Assembly (NCBI GenBank): GCA_052246725.1
Contig: JBQQCL010000002.1
DNA: 64,000 nucleotides
Direction: 5' to 3' (one strand)
Origin: Pseudalkalibacillus sp052246725
GTDB taxonomy: Bacteria; Bacillota; Bacilli; Bacillales; Fictibacillaceae
Within the stretch, counting starts at the first letter, position 1; every line of letters begins with the position of its first letter. Below the pieces are notes generated by a model. That model was not told the origin of the DNA and made no database searches. It saw only the letters and a list, made by a program, of their open reading frames with translations. Position numbers and translations under genes: made by a program. This document shows, in pieces, positions 24,801 to 34,028 of this stretch.

Positions 24801-25018
24801 CAATTTTCTGCATTATCCTACAAACAGGATAAAGAGGTAAAAAATGGACTCCCCCTAATTATTCTTGTTATATCAATAGTTAGCAAGGTTCACTTTACAA
24901 TATTGAAGGTAGTAATTTAGGGTGAAAAAATTACAGGCGTAGGACATAAGTCCTTTTGGCTTTTAGAGAATTCGTAATAATTCAAAATTATTTGGGGATA
25001 TCTCCTGAACTCACATAA

Positions 25019-25050
25019 AAGAGGCTCCTCGAAAGGATAAGCCTCTATAA
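25019..25050 (-). terminator. Terminator of the DUF4395 gene
   Basis: AGAGGCT and AGCCTCT form the stem, followed by TTTT on the minus strand, just after the stop codon at 25056. Confidence 0.75.
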
Positions 25051-25055
25051 AGTCT

Positions 25056-25487
25056 TCATAAATTTTTTTGCAACCTTTTATATTGGTATTGACTCCATTT
25101 ATAGCGTATAAAACAACCTACACAAAATCCTAATATCGCTACAAACGATGCAATTGCGACCAACAATGATGCAATGTGGCCAATAATAGTCGTTCCAATA
25201 AGATAACCTCCGAAAGCAATTGTCAGAAGTATTGTCGCGATCCATTGGTTGAATTTTTGTTGCTTTTTGTCTTCAGCAATATACTTTGAATATGGACGTT
25301 TAAGGAACAATTTAGCAAATTCCATGATTGGATTAAAATTTAGCAACAGTCCAGATATTCCACTGAAGAGTGGTATTAGAAGGATCCATTCTACGCCACT
25401 GATCCATACACTAAAAACAGATAAAAATAGAACCCATTGATTTGTTCGCACTAACGGTCTTGGTATTGCTTGGTTTTTCTCGTTCAT
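25056..25487 (-). CDS. DUF4395 membrane protein
   Basis: This 143-residue protein has four predicted helices in two hairpins separated by a basic, polar loop (LKRPYSKYIAEDKKQQKFNQW). The C-terminal helix contains GFCVGCFI, the paired-cysteine motif of DUF4395 proteins, which often sit near thiol or rhodanese genes elsewhere. No redox partner is adjacent here. AAAGGT precedes the ATG. Confidence 0.8.
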   Translation of the reverse strand: MNEKNQAIPRPLVRTNQWVLFLSVFSVWISGVEWILLIPLFSGISGLLLNFNPIMEFAKLFLKRPYSKYIAEDKKQQKFNQWIATILLTIAFGGYLIGTTIIGHIASLLVAIASFVAILGFCVGCFIRYKWSQYQYKRLQKNL

Positions 25488-25566
25488 TTTAAATCCGACC
25501 TTTCACATATGAGTGATATACTTATAATAAATGTATTCAAGTCAAATGTGAAATGTTTTGGAGATA

Positions 25567-26039
25567 GGCTGTTTTCGCAAACGTTGTTGCTCTTGCCCTT
25601 ATACTGAAGAAAGTATAAAATACTTTCTTCAGTATAAGGGCAACTAAGGCTCGACCTACAAAAGGCATGGTCTCGCCAAGTTTTCTTTAAAAGTCGTTGA
25701 TTTGGGCTCCAGGATGCTCGTTTTCCGCGGGGCGTGCGGTGAGCCCGCTCGTCGCCTTGCGACCTCAGGAGTCTCCTTTTCAAGGAAGCATTTGTGCTCC
25801 TGCGTCTACAAGAAAGTCCTGTCGAAGCGAGCTTCCTCGTCGCATGCCTTGCGAGGAGATTATTCAGGTAGTAGGCACGCTGATCCCGCACGACAAGGAA
25901 AGCTTCGGCAGCGTTACATCGCAGGAAGAAAATGCGATTTTCATTTTCGAGGAGTCTCGCACCTTGCTCTCCAATCAACTTGCACAAGGTGGTTCATTTC
26001 AAAAATGACCCCAAAGCAACATTCTTTAAGAAAAGAGCA
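25567..26039 (+). mobile_element. Mobile repeat copy E (complete, 473 bp)
   Basis: This is a complete copy with both termini (right end mutated to GAGCA). Flanks TGGAGATA and TAGAAATA match at 6 of 8, a decayed target duplication. Unlike the other copies it contains a perfect 21-bp inverted repeat with a 3-nt loop at 25596-25640. It abuts the 3' end of the beta-propeller gene. Confidence 0.88.
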
Positions 26040-26049
26040 TAGAAATATT

Positions 26050-28257
26050 TCACTCTCTCAGGTCGAGTTGCCCGATTTTTTCGTAAGTAGATAATTCGTG
26101 AGCAAGTATTTTACTCCTTGATAACGAGTAAATCGTATCCTGGATATACAGCAGACGTTGGATCTCCGTTTCCCATTGTTCAAATCGTTTCTTCCCTTCT
26201 GTTTGCGTGTGAGAGAGTTTTGCCGCCAAGTTAAAACCATCCTTCATGTCAATGGTATAGACCATTGCACCTTGAAAGGAATTTTCAATTTGCGCTCTTC
26301 CTTCTTCGTAATTGTAGATATGGATAGGAAAAGCAAAAATGTTTCGTTGTTTATCAAATAATAGCGATTTATGATCATAGTTCAGTGGTGAATACGTTCC
26401 GTTTCCCTTGATGATTTCTGTGTGTGTTTCTATAGGATTATTCATATCACTCACATCAAAAATCGACATTTTGATGCCGTCCGTTTGAACGAATGGTTCA
26501 CTAACAGAAGAGTTCTCAACTAATTTTGTATTTTGTCCAAATCCAATAAGATGATTTTCATCATATGGATGTAGATAATTACTGAAACCTGGAATTTTCA
26601 GTTCACCTTTCACTTTTGGTTTTGTTGGGTTACTCGCATCTATGACGAACAAAGGATCTACTTGTTTGAACGTGACGATATAGATGCGGTCTTGCATGAA
26701 CCGGGCAGAATAAATCCGTTCACCTTGTGCAAGATCAGTTATTTCCCCTATTTTTCTTAATTTCTCATCAAATATGAATAAATGATTGGATGATGGATTA
26801 TCATCATTCCACGTATTCCCACTTGTAGTAGCAACTCGGAAATTACCTTTGTACTCATCCATTGAAAATTGATTTAAAACCGTACCCTCAATTTCAGTCG
26901 AATGTTTGAATTCAACAACTTCTTCATTGAAAGTGAATTTATAAACTGAGGTATCAGGAGAAAATTCAACTCTTGTATCGGTTGTAAGATCCGGATACGT
27001 ATTGACTGCAATAAAAATATTTTCCTTGGACATATACAATTGATTTCCACTTCCTAAATAAGTGGTGAACCGTGCTTTTTTCCTTGGTTTATCAATAGGA
27101 ATTGATGAAATGATTGTAAAGTTGGTATCTTTTGAATCGGTAAAGTAATTGATTTTCTTGTAATCGATATATTTTGATCCATCGTTATCCGCACTATCCT
27201 TCACTTTTGGTCTGAGATCGATATCTTTACCCTTAACCTTCTCTTCTGCTAATGGCCAGTAGTTAGGATGATGATTGGAAATTAAGTACAAATAGTTATT
27301 TGATCGGCGTGCTGTTAAATAGGATCCTTCAATTTCCACTTCCCTTTCTAAAACAGGTTTAGATCGATCTTTTATATCATAAATGTTAGCTTTTAATGTG
27401 TGATGATGTATCGGTAATAACGCAGAGTCGTTAGCAGATGTTCCACTTTCTCGGATTGCTTGCATTTCTTTGAAACTGTGGCCGATAACGACTAAACGGT
27501 CTTTATATAGTATCAATTCCTGAGGGGATAACTCATGTTCCTTGAAGGTGATTGCCGCCACCTTCTTCATTTCGCTGGCGGGGTATGCCTTTGTGATGAG
27601 AACACGGTCTTGGAGGATTTGATATACATATCTGCCATCATTTTTAACGATATCGGCTTCATCCACCCCATCTACTTGAACATTCGTTTCCGAGAAATCT
27701 CCAGATCCACTGCTATCAGCTTTTAGGTTGGCACTTGCATCCGAAGAGTCTTCTGTAGCAATAGCATCTCCACGGGAGAATAAACGTGTCTTTTGTTTAT
27801 TTTCTTTGATAGCTTGCAAAAAATAGTCGTTCAATTTCTCCTTCGTTCCGATTACTGGTAGGGTTCGTTCTACAATGAATTTCATAGGTGGGATATCTTT
27901 TATTTTTCTCCCCTGGGTTGAACGAATACCATTTTCAATATGGAGTGTAAAATAACTGCTCGAAAGATTGTAACCAGTTACAGGTGGCTGGATCAGAACA
28001 GTTCGTTGATCATCATCAATAGTTAGAGATACATTTTGTCTCTTGCCTTCAGAATCCGTGACATAAATCGTATCCCCTTTGATTGTTTGAACATCTATCT
28101 TCTTGGAAAAGTTGATTTTCAAAATTTTATTTTGCAATACAACGGGTGTTTCTTGATTCTCATCCCAGGCGTTCAATACTTTAGGTTGGTTAGCCCAATA
28201 AAAATAACCAATTCCGATTATTATGACCACACCAGTTAATAACCACCACTTTTTCAT
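26050..28257 (-). CDS. Membrane-anchored beta-propeller protein
   Basis: This 735-residue protein has one N-terminal membrane anchor (KKWWLLTGVVIIIGIGYFYW), an Ig-like segment at about 40-110 (VVLQNKILKINFSKKID) resembling SbsA-type domains, and then a long secreted beta-propeller domain. The propeller has repeated blades such as DGRYVYQILQDRVLI, IYIVTFKQVDPLFVIDASNPTKPKV and NHLIGFGQNTK. Such proteins occur in Bacillaceae and archaea; no function is established. The ATG 28257 follows AAGGGGG. It is monocistronic. Confidence 0.85.
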   Translation of the reverse strand: MKKWWLLTGVVIIIGIGYFYWANQPKVLNAWDENQETPVVLQNKILKINFSKKIDVQTIKGDTIYVTDSEGKRQNVSLTIDDDQRTVLIQPPVTGYNLSSSYFTLHIENGIRSTQGRKIKDIPPMKFIVERTLPVIGTKEKLNDYFLQAIKENKQKTRLFSRGDAIATEDSSDASANLKADSSGSGDFSETNVQVDGVDEADIVKNDGRYVYQILQDRVLITKAYPASEMKKVAAITFKEHELSPQELILYKDRLVVIGHSFKEMQAIRESGTSANDSALLPIHHHTLKANIYDIKDRSKPVLEREVEIEGSYLTARRSNNYLYLISNHHPNYWPLAEEKVKGKDIDLRPKVKDSADNDGSKYIDYKKINYFTDSKDTNFTIISSIPIDKPRKKARFTTYLGSGNQLYMSKENIFIAVNTYPDLTTDTRVEFSPDTSVYKFTFNEEVVEFKHSTEIEGTVLNQFSMDEYKGNFRVATTSGNTWNDDNPSSNHLFIFDEKLRKIGEITDLAQGERIYSARFMQDRIYIVTFKQVDPLFVIDASNPTKPKVKGELKIPGFSNYLHPYDENHLIGFGQNTKLVENSSVSEPFVQTDGIKMSIFDVSDMNNPIETHTEIIKGNGTYSPLNYDHKSLLFDKQRNIFAFPIHIYNYEEGRAQIENSFQGAMVYTIDMKDGFNLAAKLSHTQTEGKKRFEQWETEIQRLLYIQDTIYSLSRSKILAHELSTYEKIGQLDLRE

Positions 28258-28283
28258 CTGTCTACCCCCTTTTTTCATAAGGC

Positions 28284-28376
28284 TGTTTTCTATAAGTTTA
28301 TTGCTATTCCATTGTTAAGGAAGGTGCTAAATGCTATTTCCAAAAACACCAATCTATACGAAAACAGCTTTACCTA
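28284..28376. repeat. Short inverted-repeat element (MITE-like, about 90 bp)
   Basis: GGCTGTTTTCTATAAG at the left and the inverted CTATACGAAAACAGC at the right resemble the termini of the 465-bp elements, but with almost no interior. It may be a deletion derivative. No target duplication is visible. Confidence 0.5.
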
Positions 28377-28490
28377 TAGACGTATGTAACTAAAAAAAGG
28401 TTACAAATTCCAATTAAGTGTTGATTTCCTTTTCATACTCCTTTCTTTTTGATACCTTTAAGATGGTTGAAATAGAAAGGATGTGTATGA

Positions 28491-29291
28491 ATGATTCCAT
28501 CCAGGTTATTAGTGATCGGTGCAGGTCGTATGGCTGAAGCGATTGTTTCCGGTTTAAAATCTACAAACGAACCATTTTTTTCTGCCATTACAATTGCGAA
28601 TCGATCTGACAGGCAACGACTGGACAAATTAGCTTCTACATACAAGGTTGAAATAACTCGAAATTGGAAAGAATCAATGTCATCGTTTGATGTAGTCCTG
28701 TTGGCAGCTCCTCCAGATGCACATGACAACCTGTTCTCCGAGTTATCGAGTTGTATGAACGGCCAACTAGTTATCACAGTGGCCGCGGGTATCGATCCTT
28801 CTACTATGGAAGCCCATCTTCCCGCCGGAACTCCTGTCTGTTGGATGATGCCTAACACTGCAGCTTTAGTAGGAAAATCAATGACTACTTTCGCATGTGG
28901 GAAGAATGTCATTCAATCTCACCGGCATGTGATTGAACAGATATTAAGTGCAGTTGGAGAGTATGAAGAATTGTCAGAAGATCAGGTCCATGATTTGACT
29001 GCGATTACAGGGAGTGCTCCTGCTTTCCTCTATTTATATTCTGAAGCATTAGAAGAAGCAGCGGTCAATTATGGAGTAACAAGTGAACAAGCTCAGCGGC
29101 TAGTTACCAAAATGATTGCAGGTTCAGCTTCAATGCTTGAAACAGGGACGTCTGCAGAAACATTAAGAAATCAGGTAACAACCCCAGGCGGTTCAACTGC
29201 AGCAGGTGTTGAGGTGTTGGAAAAACATAATATGAAAAATATCCTTAAAGAAGCAGTCAAGGCTACGAATCAACATGCCAGGGGAAAATAG
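28491..29291 (+). CDS. proC: Pyrroline-5-carboxylate reductase
   Basis: This 266-residue enzyme reduces pyrroline-5-carboxylate to proline using NAD(P)H. The N-terminal LLVIGAGRMAEAIVSGL is the dinucleotide motif, and the C-terminal domain has AITGSAPAFLYLYSEALEEAAV and TTPGGSTAAG, the substrate-binding signature. Bacilli carry several paralogues (ProG, ProH, ProI, ComER), and which one this is cannot be decided. AAAGGA lies 9 nt before the ATG. Confidence 0.92.
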   Translation: MIPSRLLVIGAGRMAEAIVSGLKSTNEPFFSAITIANRSDRQRLDKLASTYKVEITRNWKESMSSFDVVLLAAPPDAHDNLFSELSSCMNGQLVITVAAGIDPSTMEAHLPAGTPVCWMMPNTAALVGKSMTTFACGKNVIQSHRHVIEQILSAVGEYEELSEDQVHDLTAITGSAPAFLYLYSEALEEAAVNYGVTSEQAQRLVTKMIAGSASMLETGTSAETLRNQVTTPGGSTAAGVEVLEKHNMKNILKEAVKATNQHARGK

Positions 29292-29368
29292 GGTGTTAAG
29301 ATTGGTAGGTAAAACAACTTTTTCACCGAAAACTAATTTAGGAAGATGATATGAGGAGGTAAATACCT

Positions 29369-29746
29369 ATGGGAATTTTAGATGGCCTGATGGGAAATGC
29401 ATCAGAAGCAGATTTGCAAGCAGTTGAAAAAGACCTGGAAAATATCGTCACGGAAAATGAACGGGTAGAGAAAGCCTTCAAAATTATTCGTGATTTGATT
29501 GTCTTTACCAATAAGCGCCTCATTTTGATTGATAAACAAGGAATGACTGGTAAGAAGGTCGAGTACCATTCTGTCCCTTACCGAAGCGTCACTCATTATA
29601 GTGTAGAAACAGCTGGTACATTTGATATGGATGCAGAATTGAAAATATTCATATCCAGTACGGCTCATCCGATTTCTAAACAGTTCCGCAAGGATAAGAG
29701 CATTTATGATGTACAAAAAGCACTCGCAACGTATGTAAACCAATAG
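29369..29746 (+). CDS. PH-domain protein (YvbH-like bPH_1)
   Basis: This 125-residue protein has one bacterial pleckstrin-homology domain: ENERVEKAFKIIRDLIVFTNKRLILIDKQGMTGKKVEYHSVPYRSVTHYSVETAG. It has no membrane segment. The cellular role of such proteins is unknown. AGGAGGT lies 8 nt before the ATG, and a terminator follows. Confidence 0.85.
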   Translation: MGILDGLMGNASEADLQAVEKDLENIVTENERVEKAFKIIRDLIVFTNKRLILIDKQGMTGKKVEYHSVPYRSVTHYSVETAGTFDMDAELKIFISSTAHPISKQFRKDKSIYDVQKALATYVNQ

Positions 29747-29756
29747 TTTACCAAGT

Positions 29757-29797
29757 GAAATGGGACTGCCAATTAATAACTGGATCAGTCCCATTCT
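29757..29797 (+). terminator. Terminator after the PH-domain gene
   Basis: TGGGACTG and CAGTCCCA form an 8-bp stem followed by TTCTTACTTTC. Confidence 0.65.
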
Positions 29798-29861
29798 TAC
29801 TTTCATCGACCTTTAAGCCTGCCCCAGCATGTGCTGGAAGTTTGGCTTTGCCAAATGTTCT

Positions 29862-30050
29862 TTATTCTGATTTATTTCGTTCGATTTGTTTGTTGATGGC
29901 ATCGGCTGTTTTGTCCACTGCATTCATTGCAGTACTTTCAGTAGCTTCAATTGCATTTTCTACACTATCAAACGCAGTATCCGCTCCATCTTTGATGTTC
30001 TTAGCTGTGCGTTCTACAGCTTGTTGGTTTTGATTTCGTTTATGTGGCAT
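29862..30050 (-). CDS. Small helical protein with heptad-like repeats
   Basis: This 62-residue, hydrophilic protein is predicted almost wholly helical. It repeats AVERTAKNIKDGAD, AFDSVENAIEATES and AMNAVDKTADAIN at roughly 11-residue spacing, as in LEA-like or YtxH-type stress proteins. AAGGAGG lies 7 nt before the ATG. A role in desiccation or the spore is possible but not shown. Confidence 0.65.
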   Translation of the reverse strand: MPHKRNQNQQAVERTAKNIKDGADTAFDSVENAIEATESTAMNAVDKTADAINKQIERNKSE

Positions 30051-30142
30051 GCTGATTCCTCCTTAATAGGGTTAGTATTAGGATGAAACCTGTAACCGAA
30101 ATTATACATATATTCATTTTAAATACAGTTTCCTTCTATTAT

Positions 30143-30910
30143 TTAAGCGACATCCCTTTTTATGAACGAGTACCACGATGCAGCAATGAAGACCCCTAAA
30201 TATATACACAGGATCAAAATGGAACCTGTAAAAGTCATTTCCCTGAACAATGGACGGTTTCCACTGAAAAATTGAGTAAGATTGGTATTTGCAAAAAGGA
30301 TGTATTTCCCCCAGCTAATCTGATAATGAGCAAGCACTTCTACAAAAGTCCTCCCTGTCAAAATCAAGAATATAGAGGTACCTGTCGCAATGACACTGCT
30401 TCTGAATACGGTGGAGATTGTGAAGGCAAATGTTGACATGACTGAAACCTCAACGAAAGTCGTCATGAATCGTAAAAAGATATACCTCCCGTTATCAAAA
30501 TCTCCTGCGACATCAGAAATCCCAAAAAAGATAAATCCGAACAACAAAGCAAATATCAAATAAGACGCCAATAGATAAACACCGATTAGTAAAACAGTCA
30601 AGTACTTGGATAACAGGACTTTGGATCGTTGCGCAGGTCTTATTAAAAGAAATTTAATCGTTCCCCAATCATATTCATTTGCAACAATTGATCCTGCAAT
30701 GATGACAGATACGAATTGTAACAAGAACAAGAAATTCGTACTGAAAATGAAATAATCAGCGAAGCTTTCATTTTCGCCAGAGGTCGATAAGATGTTCTTC
30801 GTCATTAAGGCAAGCAAAAGACACCCGATTACAAAAACCAAAAATAGTACTTGATATCCCTTTTTATGGGAAATTTTGATGTGTTCGTTACGGATCAAAT
30901 TAAACATCAT
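30143..30910 (-). CDS. ABC transporter permease (ABC-2 type)
   Basis: This 255-residue protein has six predicted membrane helices. It begins MMFNLIRNEHIKISHKKGYQ and has the cytoplasmic segment ANEYDWGTIKFLLIRPAQRSK typical of bacitracin/lantibiotic-type exporters. It overlaps the ATPase stop by about 11 nt and has GGAGG upstream of its ATG, so it forms an exporter with the ATPase next door. The substrate is unknown. Confidence 0.85.
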   Translation of the reverse strand: MMFNLIRNEHIKISHKKGYQVLFLVFVIGCLLLALMTKNILSTSGENESFADYFIFSTNFLFLLQFVSVIIAGSIVANEYDWGTIKFLLIRPAQRSKVLLSKYLTVLLIGVYLLASYLIFALLFGFIFFGISDVAGDFDNGRYIFLRFMTTFVEVSVMSTFAFTISTVFRSSVIATGTSIFLILTGRTFVEVLAHYQISWGKYILFANTNLTQFFSGNRPLFREMTFTGSILILCIYLGVFIAASWYSFIKRDVA

Positions 30911-31820
30911 TGGAAGGTTCCTCCGTTGCTTCAAAGAACGCCTCTTCAAGCGTTTGATTCTTTGCTGTTACAGAATATATCCTGATACCTTCATGCACAA
31001 GGGTTTCTACAACATTAGGAACATCATGTTTACATACTATTGCATCTACACTAAGACCAGCAACTTCAGCTTCCACATTCATATCTCTAAGGATGTCTTT
31101 CGTTCTATCTGCTGCATCCACTTCAAAACGGAACATACTGCTCGATTGTGGGTTCACATCAATTAATTCTCTGACTTTCAATATTCGCCCCGATTGAATG
31201 ATGGCCACCCGATCGCATAAATCTTCAATCTCACGGAGTAAATGACTTGCAATAATGATTGACACATTTTCTGTCTTGCTCAATGCCCTTATGTATTCAC
31301 GAAACTCCCTCATTCCAAGAGGGTCCAGACCATTAGTCGGTTCATCAAGGATAAGCAATTTAGGTTGATGTAAAATAGCTTGGGCAATTCCAAGGCGTTG
31401 TCTCATCCCCAAAGAGTAAGTGCTGACTCGATCATTTATGGCCTTACCTAAATTGACGATCCCAACCACTTCTTTCAGCCTATTTTTCGATATCGTCGGA
31501 TCCATTGCTGCATATTGTTGTAAATTTTGAAGTCCACTCAAGTGTTCGTAGAACTCAGGGTTTTCAACGATCGCTCCGATATGCTTGATGGATTGGGTGA
31601 ATTCCTTGTATAAATCATGTCCGTGGATTATAACCTGTCCTTTATCTGCCTTCATCAATCCAACGATGATCCTGATCATCGTTGTTTTACCTGAACCATT
31701 CGGTCCCAATAATCCCATGATTTCACCATGATTCACTTCCAGCTCAACATCCGAAAGAATTTGATTTTTACCAATTGATTTATGTATATTTTGCAGTTGC
31801 AGGATTGGATTGTTTTTCAT
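30900..31820 (-). CDS. ABC transporter ATP-binding protein (BcrA-like)
   Basis: This 306-residue ATPase has Walker A GPNGSGKTT (about 39-47), signature YSLGMRQRLGIAQAIL, Walker B LLILDEPTNGLDP and the switch His in IIASHLL. The C-terminal extension of about 85 residues is common in BcrA-type self-resistance ATPases. AGGTGA precedes the ATG. Confidence 0.9.
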   Translation of the reverse strand: MKNNPILQLQNIHKSIGKNQILSDVELEVNHGEIMGLLGPNGSGKTTMIRIIVGLMKADKGQVIIHGHDLYKEFTQSIKHIGAIVENPEFYEHLSGLQNLQQYAAMDPTISKNRLKEVVGIVNLGKAINDRVSTYSLGMRQRLGIAQAILHQPKLLILDEPTNGLDPLGMREFREYIRALSKTENVSIIIASHLLREIEDLCDRVAIIQSGRILKVRELIDVNPQSSSMFRFEVDAADRTKDILRDMNVEAEVAGLSVDAIVCKHDVPNVVETLVHEGIRIYSVTAKNQTLEEAFFEATEEPSNDV

Positions 31821-31912
31821 GATTTCACCTAAATTTTATAATTTGTCCTCTATAATTGGACGTCTCAGTATTGAATAAGTTTCTACTGATTTTGTTTTTA
31901 TAGTTGAATTCT

Positions 31913-32070
31913 AGCGGAAAGCGTGCATCCTGGAGCGGAAATCACCGACTTTTAAAGAAAACCTGGCGAGACCATGCCTTTTGTAGGTTGAGCCTTAGTT
32001 GCCCTTATACTGAAGAAAGTATATTATACTTTCTTTAAGTGCAAGACCAACAACGTTTGCGAAAACAGCC
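31913..32070 (-). mobile_element. Mobile repeat copy F (left half, inverted)
   Basis: This is the only copy on the opposite strand. It keeps the left terminus (AAAACAGCC at 32070) and the left 158 bp down to AGCGGAAAGCG, and lacks the rest. It lies in the 330-bp gap upstream of the ABC exporter genes. Confidence 0.8.
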
Positions 32071-32150
32071 TTTCAAATAAACAATACACTAAAAAAGGTC
32101 TAGAAATAAAAAACACTTGGACAAAAAACATCCAAGTGCCTGTGTTCCGA

Positions 32151-33044
32151 TTATAGTATCCGTATGACCAGATACCCCATTACCATTGCTATAAGAGCAC
32201 TAAGCAGACTCCCAATTAAATAATATTCTGAGAATGCCTTGTTCTCAAATTGCTTGAATCTAGTCAATGATTTTACTGCGATCAGGAATGTCATACCATG
32301 CGGAATTCCTTGGACGATGAAGATGATGATCAATACACGTTCAACCATTCCGATGTACCTTCCCACATTTTTAGGGGAATCCTTAAAGAACTGCTCGGTT
32401 CTTATTCTAGTTACTTCGTTTACTTCTTCCCCTTTTTCATTATAAGAGGTCTTTATTTCTGTCTTTTCGTCTGAAATACTATATTTATCTTTTGATAGTG
32501 TAGGATTGGGACCTAGATCCCTCAATAATATCCCAAGGAAATAACCTGAACCCCATGTCACCAGGATGAAGAGGATACTAATGAAGAGAAACTTCGAAAA
32601 ATGATCCGTTTCCATTCCTTCAAATAAAAACTGTAAGATTCCAGATGTAATGTCATTTGCAGAGTAAGAAATCAAGCCTGTCATATTCAAAATCACGATG
32701 ATTGATAGTACATGGATGAGTTGATCGATTAAAAATAACGTTGAATTTAAGATCACATTGTCGTTTTTCTTTTTGATTGACTCTTTCGTCCAATCAACGA
32801 AATAGTGTGTGATCAGAATGAAAACGATGCTTATAATAATTTTATATAATGATACCTCTGTAAGTCCTCCAACTACAATGATATAGATTAATCCTGCGAA
32901 CACCGTCACGATGAAATGTGTGGAAATATGTCTAAATAAGCCTTTATGCAATTGTATTTTTTTCAGTTGGATCATAGAATTTTTCTGAAGTAAAAAATCC
33001 GCAATGAAATGGGCTAAGATAAATAGTAGGAGTAGCTGAAACAT
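32151..33044 (-). CDS. DUF3307 membrane protein
   Basis: This 297-residue membrane protein starts LLLFILAHFIADFLLQKNSMI, the DUF3307 signature, with THYFVDWTKE further on. About seven helices are predicted, in two blocks separated by a cytoplasmic linker rich in Lys and Glu (about 180-220). It starts 4 nt after the SatD stop, with AAGGAGG inside the end of satD, so they are co-expressed. The function is unknown. Confidence 0.85.
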   Translation of the reverse strand: MFQLLLLFILAHFIADFLLQKNSMIQLKKIQLHKGLFRHISTHFIVTVFAGLIYIIVVGGLTEVSLYKIIISIVFILITHYFVDWTKESIKKKNDNVILNSTLFLIDQLIHVLSIIVILNMTGLISYSANDITSGILQFLFEGMETDHFSKFLFISILFILVTWGSGYFLGILLRDLGPNPTLSKDKYSISDEKTEIKTSYNEKGEEVNEVTRIRTEQFFKDSPKNVGRYIGMVERVLIIIFIVQGIPHGMTFLIAVKSLTRFKQFENKAFSEYYLIGSLLSALIAMVMGYLVIRIL

Positions 33045-33048
33045 ATGA

Positions 33049-33741
33049 TTATTTTGCCTCCTTCCTATAGGGCTCTTGTAGAAAATCTAAAAGTTCAATC
33101 AAACTAGACTTCATTCTATTGACTGTGTGATAGTCCGATCTGGATAATAGATATGAAACAGTAGATTTCGGGGACTTATATCCTATCTCTCTGCCGATTT
33201 CTTCATAAGTGGCGTTCTTGTTCTTTTCAACTAGTTTGATGACTTCTTTCTGTTTATCACTGCGATTGATGATCTTTTCATAGATGGAAAAAATCAAAGC
33301 ATTTAAAGATTGGTATGGGTAATCTTTAGAATAGAAAAAGAATGAGCTGTTTTCTTCATTAAAATGCCAATACTTTGCCTCAGCGTGATTGTCTTTTAAA
33401 AACTGATCACGTGCATCTAGTGCATTAAGAACCGCTGATCCATTCATCGTATGAATGGTAGAATTAGTTGTATCCAGCTCACCTAAACCAATTCCGACAT
33501 ACACATATATCCCATCGGCTGCCAATCTTGTGCTGATTTCTTCTATAGCTAGATACCCAGCCGAATAACTCTTCTGGACACCGAGCAGCTCATCTCCATT
33601 TCGAACGTCAAACGGTACTAACAACTCCTCTTTCCATACTTCATTCAAGTGTTCAGCACATTTCAATAAAGCTTTTTGAAGCTGTTCTTTATCCAATTGT
33701 CTTGAGTGTTTTACATCACAAGCGATACATACACATGACAT
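33049..33741 (-). CDS. SatD family protein with C-terminal HTH
   Basis: This 230-residue protein matches the SatD family. The N-terminal half has CDVKHSRQLD, FDVRNGDELLGV, VYVGIGLGELD and MNGSAVLNALDARDQF. This layout recalls nucleotide-cyclase folds (metal-binding Asp, G-D-E, a G-x-A-V-x-x-A helix); that is my inference. The last 70 residues look like a helix-turn-helix (ATYEEIGREIGYKSPKSTVSYLLSR). SatD was named from the acid-tolerance operon of Streptococcus mutans. AGGTGG precedes the ATG. Confidence 0.8.
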   Translation of the reverse strand: MSCVCIACDVKHSRQLDKEQLQKALLKCAEHLNEVWKEELLVPFDVRNGDELLGVQKSYSAGYLAIEEISTRLAADGIYVYVGIGLGELDTTNSTIHTMNGSAVLNALDARDQFLKDNHAEAKYWHFNEENSSFFFYSKDYPYQSLNALIFSIYEKIINRSDKQKEVIKLVEKNKNATYEEIGREIGYKSPKSTVSYLLSRSDYHTVNRMKSSLIELLDFLQEPYRKEAK

Positions 33742-33781
33742 TATTAAACCACCTCACAAATAATAGCATCTCACAATAACA

Positions 33782-33817
33782 GTTGATACAAAATCATCAA
33801 TTTTTATCGTGTTGATA
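33782..33817. promoter_or_regulatory. Direct repeats GTTGATA upstream of satD
   Basis: GTTGATA occurs at 33782-33788 and 33811-33817, 29 bp apart, in the A+T-rich region between the satD and ABC-F genes. With an HTH on SatD, an autoregulatory operator is conceivable. Confidence 0.3.
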
Positions 33818-33985
33818 TTTTATTAACAACTATAACAGAATAAAGCTATTTTTCAAATGGGTAATTGGATTTAACTGTTTTCAAAAATTTGTTGCTAATG
33901 AACCTTTTTAATCTGAAATAGAGTGACTTTGAATCATACCAGTACAGATGTTTCTGCCTCTTACCTCGCCCTGTAGTCTAGAAAA

Positions 33986-33994
33986 TGATATAAT
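33986..33994 (+). promoter_or_regulatory. Extended -10 promoter of the ABC-F gene
   Basis: TGATATAAT fits the extended -10 pattern, 35 nt upstream of the ATG at 34029; no good -35 is seen. Confidence 0.5.
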
Positions 33995-34028
33995 CTCTTA
34001 GTAGCTGAATTATGGAGGAATGTTAAGA

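Noticed and set aside
24719..25018. Glycine riboswitch upstream of the alanine/glycine symporter
   Set aside because: No tandem glycine aptamer pattern is visible; the -10 lies about 50 nt from the start codon, leaving no space. Only small hairpins (TTATCCT/AGGATAA and AGGAC/GTCCT) occur farther upstream.
28433..28912. 159-codon minus-strand ORF opposite proC
   Set aside because: It is fully antisense to the clear proC frame, with no ribosome binding site; shadow ORF.
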